A stretch of 64,000 nt of DNA from Frateuria_A yonginensis (GCF_037137055.1 NZ_JBBBNY010000002.1:372001-436000), one strand, 5' to 3'; counted from the first letter of the stretch, positions 25,448 to 33,600 are shown. Made by a program: numbers and translations. The notes: generated by a model not told the origin, from the sequence alone.

Positions 25448-26063
25448 GCGTCGTTTCCTCGGGCTGCTGGCGGCGTTCTGCATCGGTTGGGTCGGCGCGG
25501 CGCACGCCGCCGCCCCGAAGACCGTGCTGGTGCTGGGCGATTCGCTCTCGGCCGCGCACAACATCGCGGTCGAGCAGGGCTGGGTGCATCTGCTGGAAGT
25601 CCGTCTGGCCAAGATGGAGCCGCCCTGGCGCGTGATCAATGCCAGCATCAGCGGCGAGACCACGGCGAGCGGCCGACGCCACCTGCCCACGCTGCTGGAG
25701 ACCTACCGCCCGGCCGTGGTGATCCTGGAGCTGGGCGCCAACGACGGCCTGCGCGGCCTGCCGCTGGATGCGCTGAAGGACAACCTCGCGGCCATGATCG
25801 ACCAGGCCCGGGCGGCGCATGCGAAGGTCCTGCTGCTGGGCATCGAGCTGCCGATCAACTACGGCCCACGTTATCGCGACGGTCTGCGTGCGATCTATAC
25901 CGGCCTGGCACGGGAGAAGGGCGTGGCGCTGGTGCCGTTTCTGCTGGAAGGGGTGGCGCTCGACCTCACGAAGATGCAGGATGACGGGTTGCACCCCACG
26001 GCGGCCGGGGAACCGGCTGTGCTCGCTACGGTGTGGTCCGCGCTGGAGCCGCTGTTGCGATGA
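25446..26063 (+). CDS. tesA: Periplasmic lysophospholipase/thioesterase TesA
   Basis: A 205-residue SGNH-hydrolase with a signal peptide (MRRFLGLLAAFCIGWVGAAH). The nucleophile is S33 in VLGDSLSAAHN; block III is GANDGLRGLP; the catalytic pair D180/H183 is in DDGLHPT. It hydrolyses acyl-CoA, lysophospholipid and arylesters in the periplasm. The start codon overlaps that of ybbA on the other strand; GGGAAG about ten bases upstream is its ribosome-binding site and lies inside ybbA. The upstream frame is open but less likely. Confidence 0.94.
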   Translation: MRRFLGLLAAFCIGWVGAAHAAAPKTVLVLGDSLSAAHNIAVEQGWVHLLEVRLAKMEPPWRVINASISGETTASGRRHLPTLLETYRPAVVILELGANDGLRGLPLDALKDNLAAMIDQARAAHAKVLLLGIELPINYGPRYRDGLRAIYTGLAREKGVALVPFLLEGVALDLTKMQDDGLHPTAAGEPAVLATVWSALEPLLR

Positions 26064-26157
26064 GGCCGACCATGCAGCAGCAGGCTCGACGCAAAAGCGC
26101 GGTCCGACGCGGGTTGGCGGGTCTTCACGCCACTGTCACCCGGGCCATCGTTAGCTC

Positions 26158-26171
26158 TTCACATTTGTGAA
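26158..26171. promoter_or_regulatory. Palindrome upstream of the response regulator gene
   Basis: TTCACA, two T, then TGTGAA makes a perfect 14-bp dyad ending 19 bases before the start of the response regulator gene. It is A/T-rich against a G/C-rich background and could be a binding site for the regulator itself or another factor. I see no clear -35/-10 around it. The rest of 26064-26190 shows nothing else. Confidence 0.4.
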
Positions 26172-26190
26172 AACAAGCGACGGAGGGACC

Positions 26191-26916
26191 ATGAGCCTAC
26201 GCGACGAACAGGCCGGTTTGATCCTTTTGGTAGAGGACAACCGCCAAATTGCTGAAATGGTTGGGGAATTTCTCGAGCGGCGCGGCTATTCGGTGGATTA
26301 CGCCGCCGATGGCGTGAGCGGTCTGCACCTGGCCGTGTCCAACAGCTACGACGTGATCGTGCTGGATCTGATGCTCCCGGGCATGGACGGGCTGGACGTC
26401 TGTCGCAAGCTGCGCAAGGACGCCAAGAAATCCACGCCGGTGCTGATGCTCACCGCCCGCGACACGCTCGAGGACAAGCTGATCGGCCTCGAGGCTGGCG
26501 CCGACGATTACCTGGTGAAGCCCTTCGAGGTGCGCGAGCTGGAGGCACGCCTGCGCGCGCTGATTCGCCGCGATCGCCGCCAGGTGTCCTCGGAGGTGCT
26601 CACCGTGGGCGACATGACGCTGGACACCGCAACCCTGCGCCTGACCCGTGCGGGCCAGGAGCTCACCGTCTCGCCGATCGGCCTCAAGCTGCTGGCGATC
26701 CTGATGCGGGAGTCGCCGCGGGTGGTCAGCCGCCGTGACATCGAACGGGAGATCTGGGGCGACACGCTTCCCGATTCCGACACCCTGCGCTCGCACCTGT
26801 ACAACCTGCGCCGCGTGATCGACAAGCCGTTCGACCGTCCGTTGCTGCACACCATCCACTCGGCCGGCTATCGCCTCGCGGACCTGGAGACGGAAGTGGC
26901 GTCGGCCACCGCTTGA
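26191..26916 (+). CDS. OmpR-family DNA-binding response regulator
   Basis: A 241-residue two-domain regulator. The receiver has LLVEDNRQIAEMV, phospho-acceptor VLDLMLPGMDG and the lysine of DDYLVKPFEV. A winged-helix output domain follows with SPIGLKLLAILM and SDTLRSHLYNLRRVIDKPF, ending HTIHSAGYRLA. The ATG at 26191 has a strong CGGAGGG; a GTG eight codons upstream is less likely. It is immediately followed by its presumed kinase. The regulon is not evident. Confidence 0.93.
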   Translation: MSLRDEQAGLILLVEDNRQIAEMVGEFLERRGYSVDYAADGVSGLHLAVSNSYDVIVLDLMLPGMDGLDVCRKLRKDAKKSTPVLMLTARDTLEDKLIGLEAGADDYLVKPFEVRELEARLRALIRRDRRQVSSEVLTVGDMTLDTATLRLTRAGQELTVSPIGLKLLAILMRESPRVVSRRDIEREIWGDTLPDSDTLRSHLYNLRRVIDKPFDRPLLHTIHSAGYRLADLETEVASATA

Positions 26917-26948
26917 CTTCGAGAGGGGTGGGCGAGACAACGGCAGGC

Positions 26949-27920
26949 ATGGACAGGGGCATCACACAGGAACGGGGCGAAGCGAAGTTCCGGGTCGGCG
27001 CCTTCCAACGCCGTCTGGCGCTCATCTTCGGTGCGCAACTGCTGGGTGTGGTCACCTCTGTCGTGCTGGGGTTCTACGGCGTGGCACCGCCGCCGGCGGT
27101 GCTCGCGCTGATCGTCGTGGTCAGCGCGGCCGCCTGGCTGGCGGCGCGGCGCGAGTGGCGCCAGGTGGGGCGGCTCGCACGCGTGGTCGACGCCTGGGAA
27201 GAGCAGCCCGATGTCGAGGCGCTGGCACCGGGGCGGCTCTCGCAGCGGACCGACGCCGACGTCGCGACGCTGGCGCGCGGCCTGCACGGCTTCGCCACCC
27301 GTATCGCCGGCTACAACCTGCGCGAGCGCAACTTCACGCGCGACGCCAGCCACGAGCTGCGCAGCCCGCTCACCGTGATCAAGATGTCGGCCGACATGCT
27401 CTCGGACGAGTCCGAGCTGAGCAAGTTCGGCGTGCGTTCGGTCAAGCGCATCCAACGGGCGACCCGCGAGATGGAGGCCTTGATCGAGGCGCTGCTGATC
27501 CTGGCGCGCGAGTCCGACATGGGCGCGGGCGAGGAGGAGTTCGTCGTCAACGAGGTGCTCGAGCGCGGCATGGACGACCTGCGCCAGATGCTGGAAGGCC
27601 GCTCGGTCGAGCTCCAACTCGAGCAGCCCGCGCGCTTCGGCTTGCGCGCTTCGCCACGCGTGTTCATGGTGCTGTGCTGGCAGCTGATCCGCAACGCGGC
27701 GCAGCAGGCGGAACACGGCACCATCGTGATCAGCGTGCTGCCGGGGGCGGTGGCGGTGTCCAACCGCGTCGACACCGCCCCCGCGATCGACCGGCACGGT
27801 TTCGAGCTGGCGATCGCCAGGCGCATCAGCGAGCGCTTCCGCTGGCCGCTCGAGCTGCAGACCCGCGAGGGCGGGGAACACATCGCGCGGATCCGCTTCC
27901 CGGAGACCCTGCCGGCCTAG
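26949..27920 (+). CDS. Sensor histidine kinase with degenerate ATPase domain
   Basis: About 323 residues. Two membrane helices lie close together (LIFGAQLLGVVTSVVLGFYG and PAVLALIVVVSAAAWLAA), leaving almost no periplasmic loop. A HAMP-like linker precedes the H-box ASHELRSPLTVIK (H135). The N-box QLIRNAAQQ is present, but where D-x-G-x-G is expected there is VAVSNRVD, and the G2 box is HGFELAI; the ATP lid is largely missing. The start is uncertain (TTG 26913 overlapping the regulator stop, GTG 26928 or ATG 26949). It is co-transcribed with the regulator. It may be a phosphatase or work with a partner kinase. Confidence 0.85.
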   Translation: MDRGITQERGEAKFRVGAFQRRLALIFGAQLLGVVTSVVLGFYGVAPPPAVLALIVVVSAAAWLAARREWRQVGRLARVVDAWEEQPDVEALAPGRLSQRTDADVATLARGLHGFATRIAGYNLRERNFTRDASHELRSPLTVIKMSADMLSDESELSKFGVRSVKRIQRATREMEALIEALLILARESDMGAGEEEFVVNEVLERGMDDLRQMLEGRSVELQLEQPARFGLRASPRVFMVLCWQLIRNAAQQAEHGTIVISVLPGAVAVSNRVDTAPAIDRHGFELAIARRISERFRWPLELQTREGGEHIARIRFPETLPA

Positions 27921-27945
27921 CCGCGGGGCGTCACAGCGAAGGCCT

Positions 27946-28033
27946 GCAGGAGCGAGCTTGCCCGCGACGCTTTCCCGCAGGCTCGGTGCCAGACGCACTG
28001 CCGGCGAGCATTCCGAGCAAGCCCGCTCCTGAC
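27946..28033. repeat. Inverted REP pair (REPIN-like) 3
   Basis: The copy at 27946-27970 reads GCAGGAGCGAGCTTGCCCGC and on to GACGC. The inverted copy at 28008-28033 reads GCATTCCGAGCAAGCCCGCT and ends CCTGAC. They flank about 37 bases between the convergent kinase and CoA-transferase genes. Confidence 0.75.
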
Positions 28034-28065
28034 GGCAGCGCCGGGCGGGACCCGGCGCTGCCGTC
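28031..28065. terminator. Perfect 15-bp hairpin at the end of the CoA-transferase gene
   Basis: The arm GACGGCAGCGCCGGG (28031-28045), a 5-base loop and its exact complement (28051-28065) form a very stable stem. It starts at the stop codon of the minus-strand CoA-transferase and adjoins REP pair 3. No T-run follows on either strand, so it is either a U-less bidirectional terminator or an mRNA 3'-end stabiliser. Confidence 0.5.
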
Positions 28066-29416
28066 AGCCCTGCAGCGCAACCTTGAACGCGCAGCCGGTC
28101 TTGGCCTTGACCTCGTCCAGGCTCACGCCCTCGGCGAGCTCGATCAGGGTCAGCCCCTTGCCCTTCTCCACCTCGAACACCGCCAGGTCGGTGATGATCA
28201 GGTCGACCACCTCCTTGCCGGTCAGCGGCAGGTCGCACTGCGGCTTGATCTTGGGCGAGCCGTCCTTCGCGGTGTGCTCCATCAGCACCACCACGCGCTT
28301 GACTCCGCTGACCAGGTCCATCGCGCCACCCGGGCCCTTGACCATCTTGCCCGGCACCATCCAGTTCGCGAGGTCGCCCGTGCAGGACACCTCCAGGCCG
28401 CCGAGGATCGACAGGTCGACGTGACCGCCGCGGATCATCGCGAACGATTCGGCGCTGGAGAAGAAGCTCGAGCCGGGCAGGGTGGTGATGGTCTGCTTGC
28501 CGGCGTTGATCAGGTCAGGGTCGACCTGATCGTCGGTGGGGAACGGGCCGATGCCGAGCAGGCCGTTCTCGGACTGCAGGATCACGTCCATCCCTGCGGG
28601 GATGAAGTTGGCGACCAGGGTCGGGATGCCGATGCCGAGATTGACGTAGTAGCCGTCGCGCAGTTCCCTGGCCGCGCGGCGCGCCATCGCCATGCGGGTC
28701 GGGCTTTCCTTGCCGGTGTTGGCGCCAGCGACGGTGCGGAACTCGATCCGCTTCTCGTACTTCGCGCCCTGCACGATGCGGTCGACGTAGATGCCCGGCA
28801 CGTGGATGTGGTCCGGGTCGAGCTCGCCGACCTCGACCAGTTCCTCGACCTCGGCCACGCAGACCTTGCCGCAGGTGGCGATCATCGGGTTGAAGTTGCG
28901 CGCCGTCTTGCGGAAAACCAGGTTGCCCAGGCGATCGCCCTTCCATGCCTTGACGATGGACAGGTCCGCACGGATCGCCTCCTCCAGCACGTATTCCTTG
29001 CCGTCGAAAACCTTGGTCTCCTTGCCCTCGGCGAGCTTGGTGCCGAACGCGGTGCGGGTGTAGAAGGCCGGGATGCCGGCGCCGCCGGCGCGCAGCTTCT
29101 CGGCCAGCGTACCCTGCGGGGTCAGATGCAGCTCCAGCTCGCCCGACAGCACCTGCCGTTCGAACTCCTTGTTCTCGCCCACGTAGGAGGCGTACACGCG
29201 CTTGACCTGGTGGGTCTTGAGCAGCGGCCCCATGCCGAAGTCGTCGACACCCGCGTTGTTGCCCACGATGGTCAGGCCCTTGGTGCCGGCCTCGAGCAGC
29301 GCGCCGATGAGGTTCTCCGGAATGCCGCACAGGCCGAAGCCGCCGGCGGCAATCGTCATCTCGTCGAACAGCAGGCCGTCTAGGGCCGCCTTCGCGGTCG
29401 CATACACCTTGTCCAT
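28064..29416 (-). CDS. 3-oxoacid (succinyl-) CoA-transferase, A and B subunits fused
   Basis: A 450-residue CoA-transferase that moves CoA between succinyl-CoA and acetoacetate or similar 3-oxoacids. The A part (about 1-235) has GGFGLCGIPENLI and VGNNAGVDDFGMG. After a short linker (GANTGKESPTRMAMARRA) the B part has YVNLGIGIPTLVANFIP and the catalytic glutamate E283 in QSENGLLGIG. Bacterial enzymes are usually two genes (scoA/scoB; lpsI/lpsJ in Xanthomonas); here one frame encodes both, as in animal SCOT. The ATG at 29416 has GAAGG upstream; the open frame above it lacks family similarity. Confidence 0.92.
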   Translation of the reverse strand: MDKVYATAKAALDGLLFDEMTIAAGGFGLCGIPENLIGALLEAGTKGLTIVGNNAGVDDFGMGPLLKTHQVKRVYASYVGENKEFERQVLSGELELHLTPQGTLAEKLRAGGAGIPAFYTRTAFGTKLAEGKETKVFDGKEYVLEEAIRADLSIVKAWKGDRLGNLVFRKTARNFNPMIATCGKVCVAEVEELVEVGELDPDHIHVPGIYVDRIVQGAKYEKRIEFRTVAGANTGKESPTRMAMARRAARELRDGYYVNLGIGIPTLVANFIPAGMDVILQSENGLLGIGPFPTDDQVDPDLINAGKQTITTLPGSSFFSSAESFAMIRGGHVDLSILGGLEVSCTGDLANWMVPGKMVKGPGGAMDLVSGVKRVVVLMEHTAKDGSPKIKPQCDLPLTGKEVVDLIITDLAVFEVEKGKGLTLIELAEGVSLDEVKAKTGCAFKVALQG

Positions 29417-29604
29417 AGCAGTGCCTTCGGGATGAGAGTTCAGCTGCCTAGGATACGACGGAACCCGCCTCGGCCGCGTCGTACCAAGGTCCAAGCCCGG
29501 GGATTGCCGCCCCGCGCGAGCGCATGGCGCGATCCGCACACGTGGATGTCCGCCAGCGAGGCACCGTGGCCCGGCAGCGCGAAGCGACGCTCTGTGACCG
29601 GGGC

Positions 29605-29654
29605 TTGACGTTTACGTTTACGCGTGTAAGCATGGGTGTTGTTTACAAACGTAA
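29605..29654 (+). promoter_or_regulatory. blaI promoter with two TTAC-N4-GTAA operator boxes
   Basis: Two copies of TTAC-N4-GTAA occur at 29618-29629 (TTACGCGTGTAA) and 29643-29654 (TTACAAACGTAA), 25 bases apart, just upstream of blaI. A -35-like TTGACG is at 29605-29610 and the first box covers the expected -10 zone. TACA/TGTA-type dyads are the known operators of BlaI/MecI/CopY repressors, so autoregulation is likely. The remaining bases of the 29417-29665 gap show no gene. Confidence 0.7.
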
Positions 29655-29665
29655 TTGGATGCTGC

Positions 29666-30034
29666 ATGGCCGTCAGCGAAGCCGAGGCCGTCGTCATGGA
29701 GGTGCTCTGGCACCAGGCGCCGCGTAGTGCGGAAGAGATCCTGGCCGAACTCGGTCCCCGCCAGGGCTGGCAGGAAGGCACCGTCAAGTCGCTGCTCAAC
29801 CGCCTGCTCAAGAAGAAGGCAGTCGCGGCCGAACGCGACGGCCGCCGTTACCTCTACACGCCGCTGCTCAGCCGCGAGAAATACGTCTCCCAGGAGAGCA
29901 AGGGCCTGCTCGACCGCCTGTTCGGCGGCCGCGTCGCTCCGCTGGTCGCGCACTTCTCCGAGCAGCGCAAGCTCTCCAAGAGGGATGTCGCCGAGCTGAA
30001 GAAGCTGTTGCAGGAGCTCGACGATGAGCATTGA
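29666..30034 (+). CDS. blaI: BlaI/MecI/CopY family transcriptional repressor
   Basis: A 122-residue winged-helix repressor: EAEAVVMEVLWHQAPRSAEE, then the recognition region GWQEGTVKSLLNRLLKKKAV and the wing ERDGRRYLYTPLL. The C-terminal helix (SKRDVAELKKLLQELDDEH) gives dimerisation and the usual cleavage or dissociation region. ATG at 29666 is preferred to the GTG at 29636 because it leaves the operator boxes upstream. It overlaps the M56 peptidase gene by 11 bases, the standard blaI-blaR pairing. Confidence 0.92.
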   Translation: MAVSEAEAVVMEVLWHQAPRSAEEILAELGPRQGWQEGTVKSLLNRLLKKKAVAAERDGRRYLYTPLLSREKYVSQESKGLLDRLFGGRVAPLVAHFSEQRKLSKRDVAELKKLLQELDDEH

Positions 30035-31322
30035 CCCGAGCGGCGTGGACTGGCTGGGCCGCAGCTGGCGGGCGGTGCTGGCCTTCACCGTGGCCGTGCC
30101 GTGCGTGGCGTTGCTGCGCCGGCCCTGCCGACGGTTGTTCGGTGCAGAGCACGCCTTCGCGCTGTGGCTGCTACCGCCACTGGCCGTGCTGGCCGGTGAG
30201 CTGCCGCACGCGACGGCGTCGACGAACGCCTGGTCCAGCGCCCTGGCCGCCACCCTCCCGAGCCGGCTGCCGTTGGCGACGGCGCAGGTACCTGCATTGG
30301 CCTGGCAGGCCGCAGCGGCGTGGCTCTGGCTGGCCGGCGCGGTGGCAAGCCTCGCGCTCGCCGCCTGGGCGCAGGCGCGTTACTGCGCGAACCTGCGCCG
30401 AGCGGTGCCGCTTGCCGAGTGTTCCCTGGCGTGGCCCGTACTGCGTGCCGACTCGCCATGTATCGGACCGGCGCTGGTCGGCGCCCTGCGCCCGCGGATC
30501 GTCGTGCCGGCCGACTTCGGGGAGCGCTATGCCGCTGACGAGCGTGCCCTGGTCCTCGCTCACGAGGCCATGCACGCGCGACGTCGCGACGGCTGGTGGA
30601 GCTTGATGGCGCGGGTGTCCGCCTCGTTGCTCTGGTTCCACCCGCTGGCCTGGTGGGCGCTCGCTGCCCTTCGCCGGGACCAGGAACTGGCCTGCGATGC
30701 CGCCGTCGTGCGCGAGCATGCCGGCAGCCGTCGCCGTTACGTCCAAGCGTTGTTGAAAGCCCCAGCCGCGCACGTCCTGCCGGTTGGGTGCAGTTGGTCG
30801 TTCCACCATCCACTCACGGAGCGCATCGCCATGCTCAGGTTGCGACCGCCCAGCCTGGTCCGCCGCCGCGTCGGCCTGTTTGCCGGCCTCGTGCTCGCCG
30901 CCTCCGTCGGTGCCGCCGTGTACGCGGCCAGTGCCCCGACGGCCCGGTCGGGCCACCGGCAAGCGCCAGGCCCGGGCTTGTACCAGTTGGACATCCAGCT
31001 CGCGTTGACCGGCGACGATGCCGGAGCAAGCCACGCACGACGGCTGAAGGCCGCTCTGTGCACGGCACCCGGCAAGACCGGAACCCTGCGCACCGAGGGC
31101 ATCCAGTTGGCCGCCGTTCCCGTGGCCATCGGACAGGATCGGGTCAGGCTCGATCTGGCCATCAGCCAGAAAGCGGATGCCCAGCCGGTGAGCACCCGTC
31201 TGGAAGGCCCGCTGGGCCAACGCCTGCAGGCCTCCGGCACGGTGCCCGGCGAAGGCCTGCAGTACGCCCTCGAGGTCACGCCGCATCGCGGTTGCCCGGC
31301 GAGCGCGACGGCCGCCCGGTAG
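30024..31322 (+). CDS. M56-family sensor peptidase (BlaR1-like, without penicillin-binding domain)
   Basis: A 432-residue membrane protein. N-terminal helices are followed by the zinc-protease motif HEAMH (H180-E181...H184) and the third ligand region DQELACDAAVV. A further membrane helix (LFAGLVLAASVGAAVYAASA) leads to a periplasmic domain of about 115 residues that does not resemble the penicillin-binding sensor of true BlaR1. The inducer is therefore unknown. It presumably relieves BlaI repression by regulated proteolysis. No beta-lactamase gene adjoins it. Confidence 0.85.
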   Translation: MSIDPSGVDWLGRSWRAVLAFTVAVPCVALLRRPCRRLFGAEHAFALWLLPPLAVLAGELPHATASTNAWSSALAATLPSRLPLATAQVPALAWQAAAAWLWLAGAVASLALAAWAQARYCANLRRAVPLAECSLAWPVLRADSPCIGPALVGALRPRIVVPADFGERYAADERALVLAHEAMHARRRDGWWSLMARVSASLLWFHPLAWWALAALRRDQELACDAAVVREHAGSRRRYVQALLKAPAAHVLPVGCSWSFHHPLTERIAMLRLRPPSLVRRRVGLFAGLVLAASVGAAVYAASAPTARSGHRQAPGPGLYQLDIQLALTGDDAGASHARRLKAALCTAPGKTGTLRTEGIQLAAVPVAIGQDRVRLDLAISQKADAQPVSTRLEGPLGQRLQASGTVPGEGLQYALEVTPHRGCPASATAAR

Positions 31323-31335
31323 CACGCCGCCTGAC

Positions 31336-31369
31336 GGGCGACACGCGAGCGTGAGCCGCGTGTCCGCCC
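31336..31369 (+). terminator. Hairpin after the M56 peptidase gene
   Basis: GGGCG-ACACGCG (31336-31347) pairs with CGCGTGTC-C-GCCC (31357-31369) through twelve base pairs with a single bulged C and a 9-base loop. It lies just past the M56 stop and before the next gene. No T-run follows, so termination efficiency is uncertain. Confidence 0.4.
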
Positions 31370-31439
31370 CCAGGCCACGGACCCATGCCGAACGAGGTCG
31401 GGGCGTGGATATACTCGGCTCGTCTGCCGGGAAATCCGA

Positions 31440-32483
31440 ATGAAGTCGTTTCGCGTGTTCGCTGCTCTGACCGCGTTCTTCGGGGTCGCCGCCATGAGCC
31501 ATGCCACCACCGCGCCCGTGCTCGTCATCCACGGCGGCTCGGGTGTCATCAGACGTGACCTGGACCCGACCAGGGAGAAAGCGGTCCGGGCGGCGCTGGC
31601 CAAGGCGCTGCAGCGGGGCTATGCCGAGCTCAAGGCCGGCAAGCCGGCGCTGGATGGCGTCACCGCCGCGATCACCGTGCTGGAGGACGACCCCAACTTC
31701 AACGCCGGCAAGGGCGCGGTGTTCACCCATGACGGGCGCAACGAGCTGGACGCCGCGGTGATGGACGGCAGCACGCTGCGCGCGGGTGCAGTGGCCGGCG
31801 TGCACCGGGTCAGGAATCCCATCCTGCTGGCCCGCGCGGTGCTCGGGAAATCACAGCACGTGATGCTGGTCGGCGACGGTGCGGAGGCGTTCGCCCGCGA
31901 GGTGGGCGTACCGCTGGTGGATCCGTCGTACTTCTTCACCGAGGCGCGTTGGCGGCAGTTGCAGCGGGCGTTGAAGGAGGACCGCGAGGGCAAGCCGCAC
32001 AGCGATCCGGACACCGCCAGGCACTTCGGTACCGTGGGCGCCGTCGCGCGGGACGCGCAGGGCCATCTCGCCGCCGGCACCTCCACCGGCGGCATGACCG
32101 ACAAGCGCTGGGGCCGGATCGGCGACTCCCCGATCATCGGCGCGGGCACCTACGCCAATGCCGATTGCGCGGTGTCGGGCACCGGCTGGGGCGAGTTCTA
32201 CATGCGCACGGTGGCGGCGCACGCGATCTGCATGCGGGTGTCGCTGATGCGCGTGCCGCTGGAGCGCGCCGCCGCCGAGGTGATCAACCAGGAGATTCCC
32301 GCGATGGGCGGCAACGGCGGTGCCATCGCGCTGGACGCGAAGGGCAACATCGCCACGCCGTTCAATACCGATGGCATGTACCGGGGCTGGATCGGCGCCG
32401 ACGGCGTGCCGCACGTGGCGATCTACGACGACGAGCCGGACGCTCCCTCCGACGAGCCCGCGGACGACGGACGGGCCGAGTAG
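31440..32483 (+). CDS. iaaA: Isoaspartyl peptidase / L-asparaginase (plant-type Ntn hydrolase)
   Basis: A 347-residue precursor with a signal peptide (MKSFRVFAALTAFFGVAAMSHA), so probably periplasmic. Plant-type asparaginase motifs are VIHGGSGVI, NFNAGKGAVFTHDG and the self-cleavage site HFGTVGAVA, where T198 becomes the N-terminal nucleophile of the beta-subunit. After it comes GTSTGGMTDKRWGRIGDSPI, then GTGWGEFYMR. It removes isoaspartyl residues from peptides. The C-terminus has an acidic tail (DDEPDAPSDEPADD). Confidence 0.93.
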   Translation: MKSFRVFAALTAFFGVAAMSHATTAPVLVIHGGSGVIRRDLDPTREKAVRAALAKALQRGYAELKAGKPALDGVTAAITVLEDDPNFNAGKGAVFTHDGRNELDAAVMDGSTLRAGAVAGVHRVRNPILLARAVLGKSQHVMLVGDGAEAFAREVGVPLVDPSYFFTEARWRQLQRALKEDREGKPHSDPDTARHFGTVGAVARDAQGHLAAGTSTGGMTDKRWGRIGDSPIIGAGTYANADCAVSGTGWGEFYMRTVAAHAICMRVSLMRVPLERAAAEVINQEIPAMGGNGGAIALDAKGNIATPFNTDGMYRGWIGADGVPHVAIYDDEPDAPSDEPADDGRAE

Positions 32484-32501
32484 GCCCGCTCCTTGCAGCT
32501 G

Positions 32502-33500
32502 CTACCGCGCTGCCCGGCAGCCTTTCCGGCAGCGGAAGTAGACCTTCTCATGCGGATAGTCGATGGTCATGGCGAAGTGGCCGAACACGTTGCCGCCGAC
32601 CGCACCCTCCACCCGTTTGTCCATCATGCTGGACATGAAGACGTGGAACGCGCGGTCCGGTCGCTCCGTGAACCAGACCGGCCCGACCGACCAGCCGGCG
32701 ATCTCCACCGCCGGCACCCGGATGAGCCGCGTGGCGTGCGTCGGGCCGAACAGGTCGTCGCCCTGGTCGACCACGCGCCAGTCCGGATGCGCCTGGTGCC
32801 AGTGCTCGAGCATGCTGGTGGTGATGTAGCTGGTGACGCCGTAGCCGCCGACCGTCGGCGTGCCGCTGGCCTTCTTGCCGGCGGCGGTGGGATGGGCCGT
32901 CGCGCCGGTGTCGAGCAGCATGTCCAGCGGCTGGCCGTCGACGCGGATGGTCAGGCGCGGGAACCCGCTTTCCAGGTGGCCCTTGGCGTCGCGGCGGAAC
33001 CCCAGCGGTGTGGCGTGGGCGGCCGGGTCGGGCTGCCAGGCAGGAGGTTCCAGGACGAGCCGCCGTGCCGGGTAGTCGAACGTCCACACGCGGCCCGGCA
33101 GGTAGCCGGCGCCGAGCTGGCCGTCGCCGCTGGCGGCGTTCGGCCGGAACTGGGCGTTGACGAGCAACACCGGCCCGCACGGCGACTCGGGCGCGGGCAA
33201 GCCCTGGCCCGGGGCGTATCGCGGTAGCGGCGCCACCTCGAGGCGCTCCCCGCCGATCGTGCAGCGCGACGTCTTCAGGCCGAGCCGCTGCGCGGTGGCG
33301 CCGCTCAGCCAGTACAGGCCGGCCCCGCCGCCACCGCCGGTGTCGACGATCAGTCGCAGGCCCTGGCCGTCCACGGTCCGCGGCACCGCGAAGAAGTGGC
33401 CGGCCTCGAACCGTGTCGGCATCACGGTCGGGGCGTCGGCGGGCCCGGCCGCCGGTCCGCCGGCGGCCGCCACGGCCAGCAAGGCGCCTGCAATGTGCAT
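32502..33500 (-). CDS. Secreted aspartic protease-like protein with two DTG motifs
   Basis: A 332-residue protein with a hydrophobic export signal (IAGALLAVAAAGG). Two aspartic-protease signatures are present: LIVDTGGGGGAGLY (D53) and MLLDTGATAHP (D197). Spacing of about 144 residues suggests a two-lobed, pepsin-like single chain, whereas most bacterial relatives are one-lobed retropepsin-like dimers. The end has VGGNVFGHFAMTIDYPHEKV, typical of retropepsin-like strands. The ATG at 33500 has GGAGG upstream; the longer frame runs into folA. Substrate unknown. Confidence 0.8.
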   Translation of the reverse strand: MHIAGALLAVAAAGGPAAGPADAPTVMPTRFEAGHFFAVPRTVDGQGLRLIVDTGGGGGAGLYWLSGATAQRLGLKTSRCTIGGERLEVAPLPRYAPGQGLPAPESPCGPVLLVNAQFRPNAASGDGQLGAGYLPGRVWTFDYPARRLVLEPPAWQPDPAAHATPLGFRRDAKGHLESGFPRLTIRVDGQPLDMLLDTGATAHPTAAGKKASGTPTVGGYGVTSYITTSMLEHWHQAHPDWRVVDQGDDLFGPTHATRLIRVPAVEIAGWSVGPVWFTERPDRAFHVFMSSMMDKRVEGAVGGNVFGHFAMTIDYPHEKVYFRCRKGCRAAR

Positions 33501-33600
33501 CTCCGTGCCTCCGCGAGTGGCTACAATGGCGCCAGCTTGGAACGTGGACGTGCCCACGGCATGTGCCATTGGAAAGATCTTCCCCCTGTCAGGAGTCACG

